From NCBI RefSeq assembly GCF_029223255.1, contig NZ_JARHUC010000003.1, forward strand, positions 310,001 through 374,000: 64,000 nucleotides of DNA, written 5' to 3'. Every line of letters starts with the position of its first letter. Within the stretch, counting starts at the first letter, position 1. The notes under the pieces were generated by a model. The model searched no databases and was not told where the DNA came from. It worked only from the letters and a program-made list of their open reading frames with translations. This document shows, in pieces, positions 27,531-35,178 of this stretch. The stretch is from Albimonas marina. GTDB lineage: Bacteria > Pseudomonadota > Alphaproteobacteria > Rhodobacterales > Rhodobacteraceae. A program made the position numbers and the translations under genes.

Positions 27531-29294
27531 TCAGAAGATGAAGTCGTCCGAGCTCATCAGGTTCACGTTCCAGCCCGCGATCTCGAGGCTGCCGTCCCCG
27601 CCCAGTTCGTCGAGGTCGATGATCACCACGCCCCCCGCCCGGTTCTGGGAGGCCGCCTTCACGTCGCCCACCGAGGTCGAGATCTCGATGTTCAGCGCCC
27701 GCAGGTTCAGCACGTCCTCGCCGTCGGTCCAGTCGGTGATCTGGTCGTCGCCCGAATGGCGGCCGATGACGAAGACGTCGTTGTTGATCCCGCCGGTCAT
27801 CACGTCGTCGCCCGCGCCGCCCGCGATCAGGTCGTCGCCCGCGCCGCCCTTCAGCTCGTCGTCGCCGCCCCGGCCGCGCAGCGTGTCGAAGCCGCCGCCG
27901 CCCTCGAAGGTCTCGTCCGCGGTCGAGCCCAGCAGCGTGTCGTTGTTGTCGTTGCCCTGCACGCGCCCGTCGACCTCGCCGCCCTTGCGGGCCTTGTAGG
28001 TGTCGTTGCCCTGGCCCAGCGAGACGTCGCCCCCGACCGAGCCGCCGCGGTTGACGACGGTGTCGGCCGTGTCGCCGGTGTCGATCGAGCCGTCGATCTC
28101 GCCGGTGTTGACCACCTTGTCCCCTGCGCCCGCCGTGAAGATCGAGCCGCCGACCGAGCCGTGGTTGCGCACCACGTCCGTGTCGCCCAGCGTCTCGATG
28201 CTCTGGGCGACCACGCCGCGGTTCACCACCAGGTCGACGTCGTTGCCGGTCGTGATCTCGCCGCCCACGAAGCCCAGGTTGCGCACGGTGTTGTCGCCGG
28301 CGCCGGCGTCGATGACCTCGGCGATCGAGCCGCGGTTGACCACCAGGTCCGCGTTCGCGCCGCCGTAGTAGCCCTCGCCCAGCTCGCCGGAGTTGCGCAG
28401 CTGGTTGTCGCCCTCGCCCAGGTCCACGTCGCCCCACACGACGCCGCTGTTGCGCATGTCGTCGACCGAGCCGGCCGCATCGACGCCGCCCTGGATCTCG
28501 CCGGAGTTGGTCAGATCGTTGCCGCCGCCGTTCAGGTCCAGGTCGCCCGCGATCAGGCCGCTGTTGAAGACCGCGTCGCCGTCGTCGGACAGGTCCACGT
28601 CGCCGCGCATCTCGCCGCTGTTCCACAGCGACGTCCCCTGCACGGTCGAGCGGAGGGCGAACAGCGTGCCGGCGATCAGCCCCTCGTTGTGGATCTCGGC
28701 CACGGCGTCCTGCAGGTCGATCCCGACCCCGTCGAGGGCGAGGACGTCGCCGAAGTTGAAGATCGTCCCGTCGGCGTTCTCGAGCAGCACGCCTCTCGTC
28801 CGGCCCGAGATCTCGCCCGTGTTCGACACCGTCGCGTCGACGACCTGCTGCAGGTGCACGCCCGCCGTCACCGCGCCGCGCACGATCCCGCCGTTCGCGA
28901 CCGCGGCGGTCCCGATGTCCTGCGCGAAGATCCCGCGCGTGCCCGAGATCTCGCCGTCGTTGTTCAGCTCGAGGCGGCTCTCGATGGCGGTGGGCGCATC
29001 GCCGATCAGGTAGACCGAGGACGCGGCCAGCCCGCGCGCGGATCGGATCGAGGCTTCCTCCCCGAAGTGGAAGTACCACTCCACCGCGCCGTTGGCGTTG
29101 AACCAGATCGCGTTCAGGCCCACCGAAACCGCGTCGCCGTCGATGACGACCTCGGTGTCGCCGACGAGGGAGGAGCCGCGGATGGCGGCGGCCACGCTGG
29201 CGACGATGATCGACTCGGTCTCGGCGAGGTAAAAGGTGTCTCCGCCAGCGACGGAGACGGTGGTCGTTGCGGACGGCTGGTTGATGTAGGCCAT
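27531..29294 (-). CDS. solenoid-RTX paralogue 2, predicted secreted
   Basis: A 587-residue protein, the longest of the family. It starts MAYINQPSATT, then the module segments DTFYLAET and VVIDGDAVSV. The extra length is in the ladder, where about eleven 21-22-residue units (for example NSGEIQGGVDAAGSVDDMR) precede the RTX block GGAGDDLIAGGAGDDVMTGG. The C-terminal 61 residues match paralogue 1 almost fully and end SSDDFIF. Asn-x-Gly motifs at the turn positions resemble the parallel beta-helix of autotransporter passengers, but there is no autotransporter barrel. It lies 37 bases downstream of paralogue 3 on the same strand. Confidence 0.82.
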   Translation of the reverse strand: MAYINQPSATTTVSVAGGDTFYLAETESIIVASVAAAIRGSSLVGDTEVVIDGDAVSVGLNAIWFNANGAVEWYFHFGEEASIRSARGLAASSVYLIGDAPTAIESRLELNNDGEISGTRGIFAQDIGTAAVANGGIVRGAVTAGVHLQQVVDATVSNTGEISGRTRGVLLENADGTIFNFGDVLALDGVGIDLQDAVAEIHNEGLIAGTLFALRSTVQGTSLWNSGEMRGDVDLSDDGDAVFNSGLIAGDLDLNGGGNDLTNSGEIQGGVDAAGSVDDMRNSGVVWGDVDLGEGDNQLRNSGELGEGYYGGANADLVVNRGSIAEVIDAGAGDNTVRNLGFVGGEITTGNDVDLVVNRGVVAQSIETLGDTDVVRNHGSVGGSIFTAGAGDKVVNTGEIDGSIDTGDTADTVVNRGGSVGGDVSLGQGNDTYKARKGGEVDGRVQGNDNNDTLLGSTADETFEGGGGFDTLRGRGGDDELKGGAGDDLIAGGAGDDVMTGGINNDVFVIGRHSGDDQITDWTDGEDVLNLRALNIEISTSVGDVKAASQNRAGGVVIIDLDELGGDGSLEIAGWNVNLMSSDDFIF

Positions 29295-29331
29295 GAGCGT
29301 CTGTTCCCCCTGGTCGGCGCGCGGCGGCGCC

Positions 29332-30975
29332 TCAGAATATGAAGTCGGATGAATCCATCAGGGCCACGTTCCAGCCCACGATGTTGAGGGAGCCTTCGCC
29401 CCCCAGCGCGTCGAGGTCGATGATCACCTCTCCCCCCGCTCGGTTCTGCGAAGCGGCCTTCACGTCGCCCACCGAGGTGGAGATCTCGACGCCCAGCCGG
29501 CGCAGGTTCAGCACGTCCTGGCCGTCGGTCCAGTCCGTGATCAGGTCGTCGCCGCTGCGCCGCCCGATGACGAAGACGTCGGCGTCCGCGCCCCCCGTCA
29601 TCACGTCGTCGCCCGCGCCGCCCACGATGGTGTCCAGCCCGGCGCCGCCCGTCAGGTCGTCGTCGCCGGCGCGGCCCCTGAGCAGGTCGAACCCGCCGCC
29701 GCCCTCCATCGCCTCGTCGGTCCAGCCGCCCAGCAGCCGGTCGTTGTTGTCGCCGCCCTGGATGCGTCCCTCGACCACGCCGCCCTCGCGCGCGCGGTAG
29801 AGGTCGTTGCCCTGGCCCAGCACCACGTCGCCCTCGACGGCGCCGCCTCGGTTGATCACCACGTCGGCGGTGTCGCCCGCGTCGACGTCGCCGCCGACCC
29901 CGCCGGCGATCACCACCCGGTCGCCGTCCGCGCCGGTGCGCACCGAGCCGTCGATGGATCCCGTCGAGCGAACCAGGTCCGCGCCGCCCGCGGTCTCCAC
30001 GTCGCCGCCGATCTCGCCGCGGTTCACCACCCGGTCCACGTCCGCGCCGCCGAAGAAACCCTCGTCCAGCCGTCCGCCGTTGCGCAGCAGGTTGGCGCCG
30101 CGCCCCAGGTCCACGGCGCCCGCCAGCAGGCCGTCGTTGATCACCACGTCGGCCCCCGTGGCCCCGGCCACGCCGCCGATCAGCTCGCCCGCGTTCTCCA
30201 GCCGGTTGCTGCCGCCGCCCAGCGACACGTTTCCGTTCGCGAGCCCGAGGTTCACCAGCACGTCGTCGCCGCTCGAGAAGGACGCGTCGCCCCCGAGCAC
30301 CCCCGAGGAGACGACATGCGCGGACCCGCCCAGCAGGTAGATCGCGAAGTCCCTCCCCTCGAGCACGCCCGAGTTGGTCAGGTCGATCTGCGCGCCGTTG
30401 CCCAGCAGCCCGTAGTTGTCGTGGCCCGTGATCCGCCCGACGTTGTCGATGTCGGCCTGGAAGCCCGCCACGTTCAGGCCCGTGCGCCCGCGCACCTCGC
30501 CGGTGTTGGTCAGCTTGGCCTCGGTGAAGTCGTTGAACTGCACGCCGACGTTGTAGACGCCCGAGATCACGCCGCCGTTGAGCACCGTGGCCGCCGCGAA
30601 GCCGCCCATGTAGACCCCGCGCACGCCCGAGATCTCGCCGTCGTTGACCAGCCGCGCGGCGCCGTTGGGATCGGCGCCGCCGCGCTGGAGGTACACCGCG
30701 CTCGAGGTTTCCGCGCGCACCGCGCGCACCGCGCCGGTCTCGCCGACCACCATGTTGACGTTCGCGCCGGCCTCGGCGGCGTCGATGCGCACCCCGCCCG
30801 CGCTCAGGCTCGCGACCGTCCCGTCGATGCCCAGGCTCACCAGCCCGACGCCCGCGGCGCCGCTGACGGCGGTGATCGAGGGCACGATCACCTTCACCCC
30901 CTCGGGCACATACCAGGTGTCCCCGGCGACGAGCGCGACGCTCGACGCCGTGTCGGTCTGCACGATGTTGGCCAT
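29332..30975 (-). CDS. solenoid-RTX paralogue 3, predicted secreted
   Basis: A 547-residue protein with the same four-part plan. The N-terminal module starts MANIVQTDTAS and carries DTWYVPEG and GIDGTVASL. The solenoid contains NDGEISGVRGVYMGG and NTGEVRGRTG. The ladder includes NRGEIGGDVETAGGADLVR. The RTX block and C-terminus (NIVGWNVALMDSSDFIF) follow. It has diverged more from paralogues 1, 2 and 4 in the last 60 residues than they have from one another. A strong ribosome-binding site, GAGGGGGGAG, precedes the ATG. It is 70 bases downstream of paralogue 4. Confidence 0.82.
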   Translation of the reverse strand: MANIVQTDTASSVALVAGDTWYVPEGVKVIVPSITAVSGAAGVGLVSLGIDGTVASLSAGGVRIDAAEAGANVNMVVGETGAVRAVRAETSSAVYLQRGGADPNGAARLVNDGEISGVRGVYMGGFAAATVLNGGVISGVYNVGVQFNDFTEAKLTNTGEVRGRTGLNVAGFQADIDNVGRITGHDNYGLLGNGAQIDLTNSGVLEGRDFAIYLLGGSAHVVSSGVLGGDASFSSGDDVLVNLGLANGNVSLGGGSNRLENAGELIGGVAGATGADVVINDGLLAGAVDLGRGANLLRNGGRLDEGFFGGADVDRVVNRGEIGGDVETAGGADLVRSTGSIDGSVRTGADGDRVVIAGGVGGDVDAGDTADVVINRGGAVEGDVVLGQGNDLYRAREGGVVEGRIQGGDNNDRLLGGWTDEAMEGGGGFDLLRGRAGDDDLTGGAGLDTIVGGAGDDVMTGGADADVFVIGRRSGDDLITDWTDGQDVLNLRRLGVEISTSVGDVKAASQNRAGGEVIIDLDALGGEGSLNIVGWNVALMDSSDFIF

Positions 30976-31012
30976 GCTCGGCTCCCCCCTCGATCGCCTT
31001 CCGTCGCAAGGC

Positions 31013-31037
31013 GCGCCGCGGGCCGGGCCCGCGGCGC
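31013..31037 (-). terminator. intercistronic hairpin between paralogues 4 and 3
   Basis: A perfect 12-base-pair stem, GCGCCGCGGGCC and GGCCCGCGGCGC around one G, lies 8 bases after the stop of paralogue 4 and 37 bases before the start of paralogue 3. It is similar in position to the hairpin at 27486-27523. Confidence 0.5.
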
Positions 31038-31045
31038 GGCCCGGA

Positions 31046-32431
31046 TCAGAAGATGAAGTCGCCCGCGGTCATCAGGTTCACGTTCCAGTTCGCGATCTCG
31101 AGGCTGCCGTCCCCGCCCAGCGCGTCCAGGTCGATGATCACCACGCCCCCGGCCCGGTTCTGCGAGGCCGCCTTCACGTCGCCGACCGAGGTCGAGATCT
31201 CGATGTTCAGCGCCCGCAGGTCGAGCACGTCGTCCCCGTCCACCCAGTCGGTGATCGTGTCGTCGCCCGAATGCCGGCCGATCTTGAAGACGTCCGCGTT
31301 CAGGCCCCCGGTCAGGATGTCGTCGCCCGCGCCGCCGGCGATGAAGTCGTCGCCCGCGCCGCCCTTCAGCTCGTCGTCGCCGCCCCGGCCGCGCAGCGTG
31401 TCGAAGCCGCCGCCGCCCTCGAAGACGTCGTCGGCGCTCGAGCCCAGGAGCTTGTCGTTGTTGTCGCCGCCCTGCACGCGTCCGTCGACCTCGCCGCCCT
31501 TGCGGGCCTTGTAGGTGTCGTTGCCCTGGCCCAGCTGCACGTCGCCGGTCACGCCGCCGCCGCGGTTGATCATCGTGTCGGCGGTGTCGCCCAGGTCGAC
31601 GTCGCCCGAGATCTCGCCGGTGGAGACCAGCCGGTCCCCGTCTGCGCCGGTGAGGATCGAGCCCTCGACCGAGCCGTGGTTGCGCACCACGTCCTCGCCC
31701 GCGCCGGTGTCGACCAGCCCGCTCAGCAGGCCGAAGTTCACCAGCAGGTCCCCCGCGATCCCGCCGTTGAACGACGCCGCGACCCCCAGGATCTCGCCCA
31801 TGTTGCGCACGACGATCGAGCCGACCTCGATCTCCTGCGCCGAGGCGTCGACGCCCACGCCGTCGATCCCGAAGCCCGAGATCGTGCCCGAGTTCACCAC
31901 CCGGTTCGCCAGCACGCCGTCGCGCCCGGTGTCGGCGATCGAGCGGATGCCGAAGCGAAGCCCCTCGATCACGCCGGTGTTCACGATGTCGGTGTCGTCG
32001 CCGCCGTTGATGTGGATGCCGGCGTAGCCCGCGCCCGAGATCAGGCCGTCGTTCATCACGCTCTGCTCGACGAAGCTGGCGGTGTAGACGCCGCTGTTGC
32101 CGGTGACTTCGCCGGCGTTCAGCAGCCGGTACTCGTTGCCGTAGAGGATCACCCCGACGCCGTTGCCGTCGTTGGCGTGCACCGCGCCCGTCTGCCCCAC
32201 GCGCACCGTCGAGGGCGTGGTGATCGCCCCCTGCGCAAGATAGACGCCCGAGGCGCCGAGCGAGACCACCACGCCGTCGATGATCACCTCGATCCCCGCC
32301 GAGCCGGCGACGTTGTCCACCGCGTAGTCGGCGGCGTTGCGCGCCAGCAGGACGTCCCGCCCGACGTAGAGCACGTCGTTCGAGTTCAGCGTGGTCTTCA
32401 GGTTGGAATTGAGCTGGATGATGTAGGCCAT
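31046..32431 (-). CDS. solenoid-RTX paralogue 4, predicted secreted
   Basis: The shortest member, 461 residues, because the ladder is reduced to about four units (NHGSVEGSILTGADGDRLV and similar). It starts MAYIIQLNSN, with DVLYVGRD and VIIDGVVVSL in the N-terminal module. The solenoid includes NDGLISGAGYAGIHINGG and NSGTISGFGIDGVG. The RTX block GGAGDDFIAGGAGDDILTGG and the tail ending TAGDFIF follow. The frame is open upstream to 32725, but the conserved MAY-I-Q start sets the call at 32431. It has no strong ribosome-binding site. A 645-base gene-free gap precedes it. Confidence 0.82.
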   Translation of the reverse strand: MAYIIQLNSNLKTTLNSNDVLYVGRDVLLARNAADYAVDNVAGSAGIEVIIDGVVVSLGASGVYLAQGAITTPSTVRVGQTGAVHANDGNGVGVILYGNEYRLLNAGEVTGNSGVYTASFVEQSVMNDGLISGAGYAGIHINGGDDTDIVNTGVIEGLRFGIRSIADTGRDGVLANRVVNSGTISGFGIDGVGVDASAQEIEVGSIVVRNMGEILGVAASFNGGIAGDLLVNFGLLSGLVDTGAGEDVVRNHGSVEGSILTGADGDRLVSTGEISGDVDLGDTADTMINRGGGVTGDVQLGQGNDTYKARKGGEVDGRVQGGDNNDKLLGSSADDVFEGGGGFDTLRGRGGDDELKGGAGDDFIAGGAGDDILTGGLNADVFKIGRHSGDDTITDWVDGDDVLDLRALNIEISTSVGDVKAASQNRAGGVVIIDLDALGGDGSLEIANWNVNLMTAGDFIF

Positions 32432-33076
32432 GATCGCGATCCGGGTCGGCTGAGCCGCGCGCGCCGCCCCGAAGCGGGCCCGCGGCTGCAGGAGGGGGAA
32501 GGAAACGGACGAGAAAGCCCGGAGGCGCGAAGGCGATGCAGGGGGCTCGCGGCCGCGGCGGACAGGGGCGCGGCGGCGCGCCTCCTCCCGCCGTCCCGCC
32601 GCGCGGCGGGTCCCGAACGCGGGGACGCGCGCCGGTCCGCCGCCGCGCCTGACCGGCGCGGTTGCGGAAACTTGGCGTCCATCCGGCGTCCGGACACGAC
32701 CTTCACCCCCCGATCCATCCCACACGCCCCCCGACGTGAGCCGAATTGAACGCCCGGAGCGTGCACGGCGGCAACCCTTAATTTACCTTTGGGCAGGTTA
32801 TGAACGGACGCGCCCTCGCCGCCCGGCCGCCGCTCCCGCCGGATCGTCGCGCGCGGGTTCGGGAGGGCGTTCCGGAACTATTCCCTCGCGCCAGACGCTT
32901 GCCGCGCGCGCGTCGCCGCCCGGGCCGCCCGCGCGCCGCCCCGGCGCGCCGCCGCTCCGGGTCGCCCGAAAGCCACGCCCGGACTGCGCCTCGCCGCGGG
33001 GCGCCGCGCCCGCGCGCCCGCCGCCGCGCCGGGGATTCGGCCCCGGCGCGAAGGTCCGCCGAGGCGTCCGCGCGCC
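32432..33076. other. gene-free gap inside the paralogue array
   Basis: 645 bases between paralogues 5 and 4. Open frames here are Arg/Pro-rich and look like GC-driven shadows. One AT-rich island (about 32774-32800, CCCTTAATTTACCTTT) stands out and could hold the promoter for paralogues 4 to 1 on the minus strand; I cannot assign -10/-35 boxes with confidence. Confidence 0.4.
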
Positions 33077-34702
33077 CTAGAAGATGAAGTCGTCCGCGGT
33101 CATCAGCGCGACCGTCAGCCCCTGGACGACGACCGAGCCGTCGCCCCCCAGCTCCGTCAGGTCGATCACGACCGCCGTGCCGGAGATCGCCGCGCTCGCG
33201 TCCTTAACCGCCTGCAGCCGCGCGCCGTCGAGCGCCAGGGCCCGCAGGTGGATCGCGTCCACGCCGTCCTCGAAATCGAGGATCTCGTCCTCGCCCGCGC
33301 GCCGGCCGAAGCGGAACACGTCCGCCAGGGCGCCGCCGGTCAGCTCGTCGTCGCCCGGCCCGCCCGCCAGCGTGTCCTGGCCGAAGCCGCCGCGGATCAC
33401 GTCGTCGCCGCCCCGGCCCTTCATCAGGTCGTGGCCGCCGCCGCCCTCGAACCAGTCGTCGTCGTCGCGCCCGCCCAGCAGCGTGTCGTTGTCGTCGCCC
33501 CCCAGCACCCGCCCGCCGATCTCGCCCGAGCCGCCGCGGAAGGTGTCGTTGCCCGCGCCCAGCCGCACGTCGCCCGTCACGTCCCCGCGCCCGTTGCGCA
33601 GCTGGTCTGCGCCGTCGCCCAGGTCCACGTCGCCCGCGATCTCGCCCAGGTTGCGCACCCGGTCGAGCCCGGCGCCCGAGCGCACCGCCACGTCCGCCGC
33701 CGCGATCACCCCGTCGTTGCGCAGGATCAGCAGACCGCCGGAGGCCGGCCCCCCCGCGTCCAGCGCCGTTCCCCCCGCGCCGGTCGCCGCGATCTCTCCG
33801 CCGTTGCGGATCGTGGCCTGCGCCGCCTGCGCGACCACGCCGTTCTCGCCCCGGATCGCGCCGGCGTTCTCCAGCCGCAGGGTCCCGGCCCCGAACACCC
33901 CCAGCCCGAAGCGCGCGGCGCCCCCGCCCAGGCCGAGCCCCAGGATCAGCCCGTCGTTGACCACCACGGCCGAGGCGAAGCCGGCCAGCGACGCGCCGCT
34001 CAGCCCCGTCGTCGCCCCGTCGCCGCCGAGGGCCACCCGGTCCGCGCCCGACCCTTCGGCCTGGATCCCCGCCGCCGCGTCGGGCGCGCCCGCCACGGTC
34101 CCGCGGTTCACGACCGAGAGGTCGCCGCCCAGGTGCGCGATCGCCGCCCCCTCGGTCCCCACGATGGCGCCCAGGTTGGTGATCGCCGCGTCGCATCCCG
34201 CGAGGCTGACGCCCGTCGCCCCGGTCATCTCTCCGCCGTTGGCCAGGTCCAGCGCCTCGAGCAGCGATCCCCACAGCGCCGCCCCGCCCGAGGCCAGCCC
34301 CGAGATCGCGCCCGCGTTCTCGATCGCTGCCGGCCCCGAGCCCGCCAGCCGCAGGCCCGAGCCGCCGACGATCTCGCCCCGGTTGCCCAGCCGCAGCCCG
34401 GCGGCGCCGTCGATCTCGACCCCGGCGAAGTCGGCCGCCCCCGGCGCCGCGCGCAGCACCCCCGTCTCGCCCACGTCGATGCGGAACGGGTCGGAGGAGA
34501 GGCTGCCGTCCAGGTCGATCCCGTCGTCGGCCATCGAGGTCGCGCCGCCGTCGATCAGCACCGCGATCCCCGCCTGCTGGTCGGTGTTGAGGATCGCGTC
34601 CTGCGACAGCGCCATCAGGTTGATGCCCGCGCGGATGAACAGCCCGTCGCCTCCCGCCAGGATGCGGGGCGTGGTGCTGTCGATCTGCACGTAGTTGGCC
34701 AT
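33077..34702 (-). CDS. solenoid-RTX paralogue 5, predicted secreted
   Basis: A 541-residue member, first in the array and the most divergent. It starts MANYVQIDST, with DGLFIRAG and VLIDGGATSM in the N-terminal module. A Gly/Ala-rich solenoid (NAGAISGL, NRGTVAGAP, NGGEIAAT) occupies most of the protein and the ladder is reduced to two or three units. The RTX block GGFGQDTLAGGPGDDELTGG is followed by a tail ending TADDFIF whose sequence differs clearly from the tails of the others. The ATG has GAGGGGAG upstream. A TTAA-N7-TTAAC box lies about 135 bases upstream of the start. Confidence 0.82.
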   Translation of the reverse strand: MANYVQIDSTTPRILAGGDGLFIRAGINLMALSQDAILNTDQQAGIAVLIDGGATSMADDGIDLDGSLSSDPFRIDVGETGVLRAAPGAADFAGVEIDGAAGLRLGNRGEIVGGSGLRLAGSGPAAIENAGAISGLASGGAALWGSLLEALDLANGGEMTGATGVSLAGCDAAITNLGAIVGTEGAAIAHLGGDLSVVNRGTVAGAPDAAAGIQAEGSGADRVALGGDGATTGLSGASLAGFASAVVVNDGLILGLGLGGGAARFGLGVFGAGTLRLENAGAIRGENGVVAQAAQATIRNGGEIAATGAGGTALDAGGPASGGLLILRNDGVIAAADVAVRSGAGLDRVRNLGEIAGDVDLGDGADQLRNGRGDVTGDVRLGAGNDTFRGGSGEIGGRVLGGDDNDTLLGGRDDDDWFEGGGGHDLMKGRGGDDVIRGGFGQDTLAGGPGDDELTGGALADVFRFGRRAGEDEILDFEDGVDAIHLRALALDGARLQAVKDASAAISGTAVVIDLTELGGDGSVVVQGLTVALMTADDFIF

Positions 34703-34835
34703 GGCGCGCTCCCCTCGCCCTCGCGGCCGGGCGCCCCCGCCCGACGTCCCTCGCCGCGCCGCCCGCGCGCCGGCGCCCGACCCCGGCCGGCGCCGCCCGC
34801 GGCGGGCGGACGTTTCGAATTGAGCGCAATCTTGG

Positions 34836-34851
34836 TTAAGATCGTCTTAAC
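34836..34851. promoter_or_regulatory. CtrA-like box TTAA-N7-TTAAC
   Basis: The bases TTAA-GATCGTC-TTAAC exactly fit the alphaproteobacterial CtrA consensus TTAA-N7-TTAAC. They also form a dyad GGTTAAGA-TCG-TCTTAACC, so the match reads on both strands. The box lies in the 476-base divergent gap between solenoid-RTX paralogue 5 (minus) and map (plus), nearer to the former. The rest of the gap is GC-rich with no gene seen. Confidence 0.5.
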
Positions 34852-35178
34852 CGTCCGGTCCGGGCCGCCGCCGGCCGGGGCAGGGCGCCTCGCCGCCGCC
34901 GGCGCGCCCGTCCCCCCGGTCCGCTCCGCCTCCGCGCCGCGCCGGGCCGGCCGCCAAGGCCCTGCCTTGGCGAGGAAACCTCCGGATCGGGCGGGACAGG
35001 TCGCGCCTGCGCAGGCCCGGGCCCCGCGCCTCCCCCTCCGCCTGGCGGGACGTTCCGTCGCGGGTCGGAGCGGCCCCGGCGCGACCCCGGCGCCCGTCGC
35101 CAACCCGGGCGGAATGCGCTAACCTGCCTTCCGACCAGTCCGCATCGGATCCGCCGATATCAGAGGAGTGCAGCAGGC

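Noticed and set aside
26043-29342. A plus-strand open frame of 1,099 codons opposite the solenoid-RTX array
   Set aside because: It is the antisense of repetitive, GC-rich coding sequence. Its composition (His, Asp, Val, Ala, Arg without hydrophobic pattern) and lack of a ribosome-binding site mark it as a shadow; the minus-strand genes have clear domains and conserved ends.
32800-33087. Short plus-strand frames in the gap between paralogues 5 and 4
   Set aside because: They encode Arg/Pro/Ala strings without hydrophobic or domain pattern, and no ribosome-binding site or conserved start supports them.
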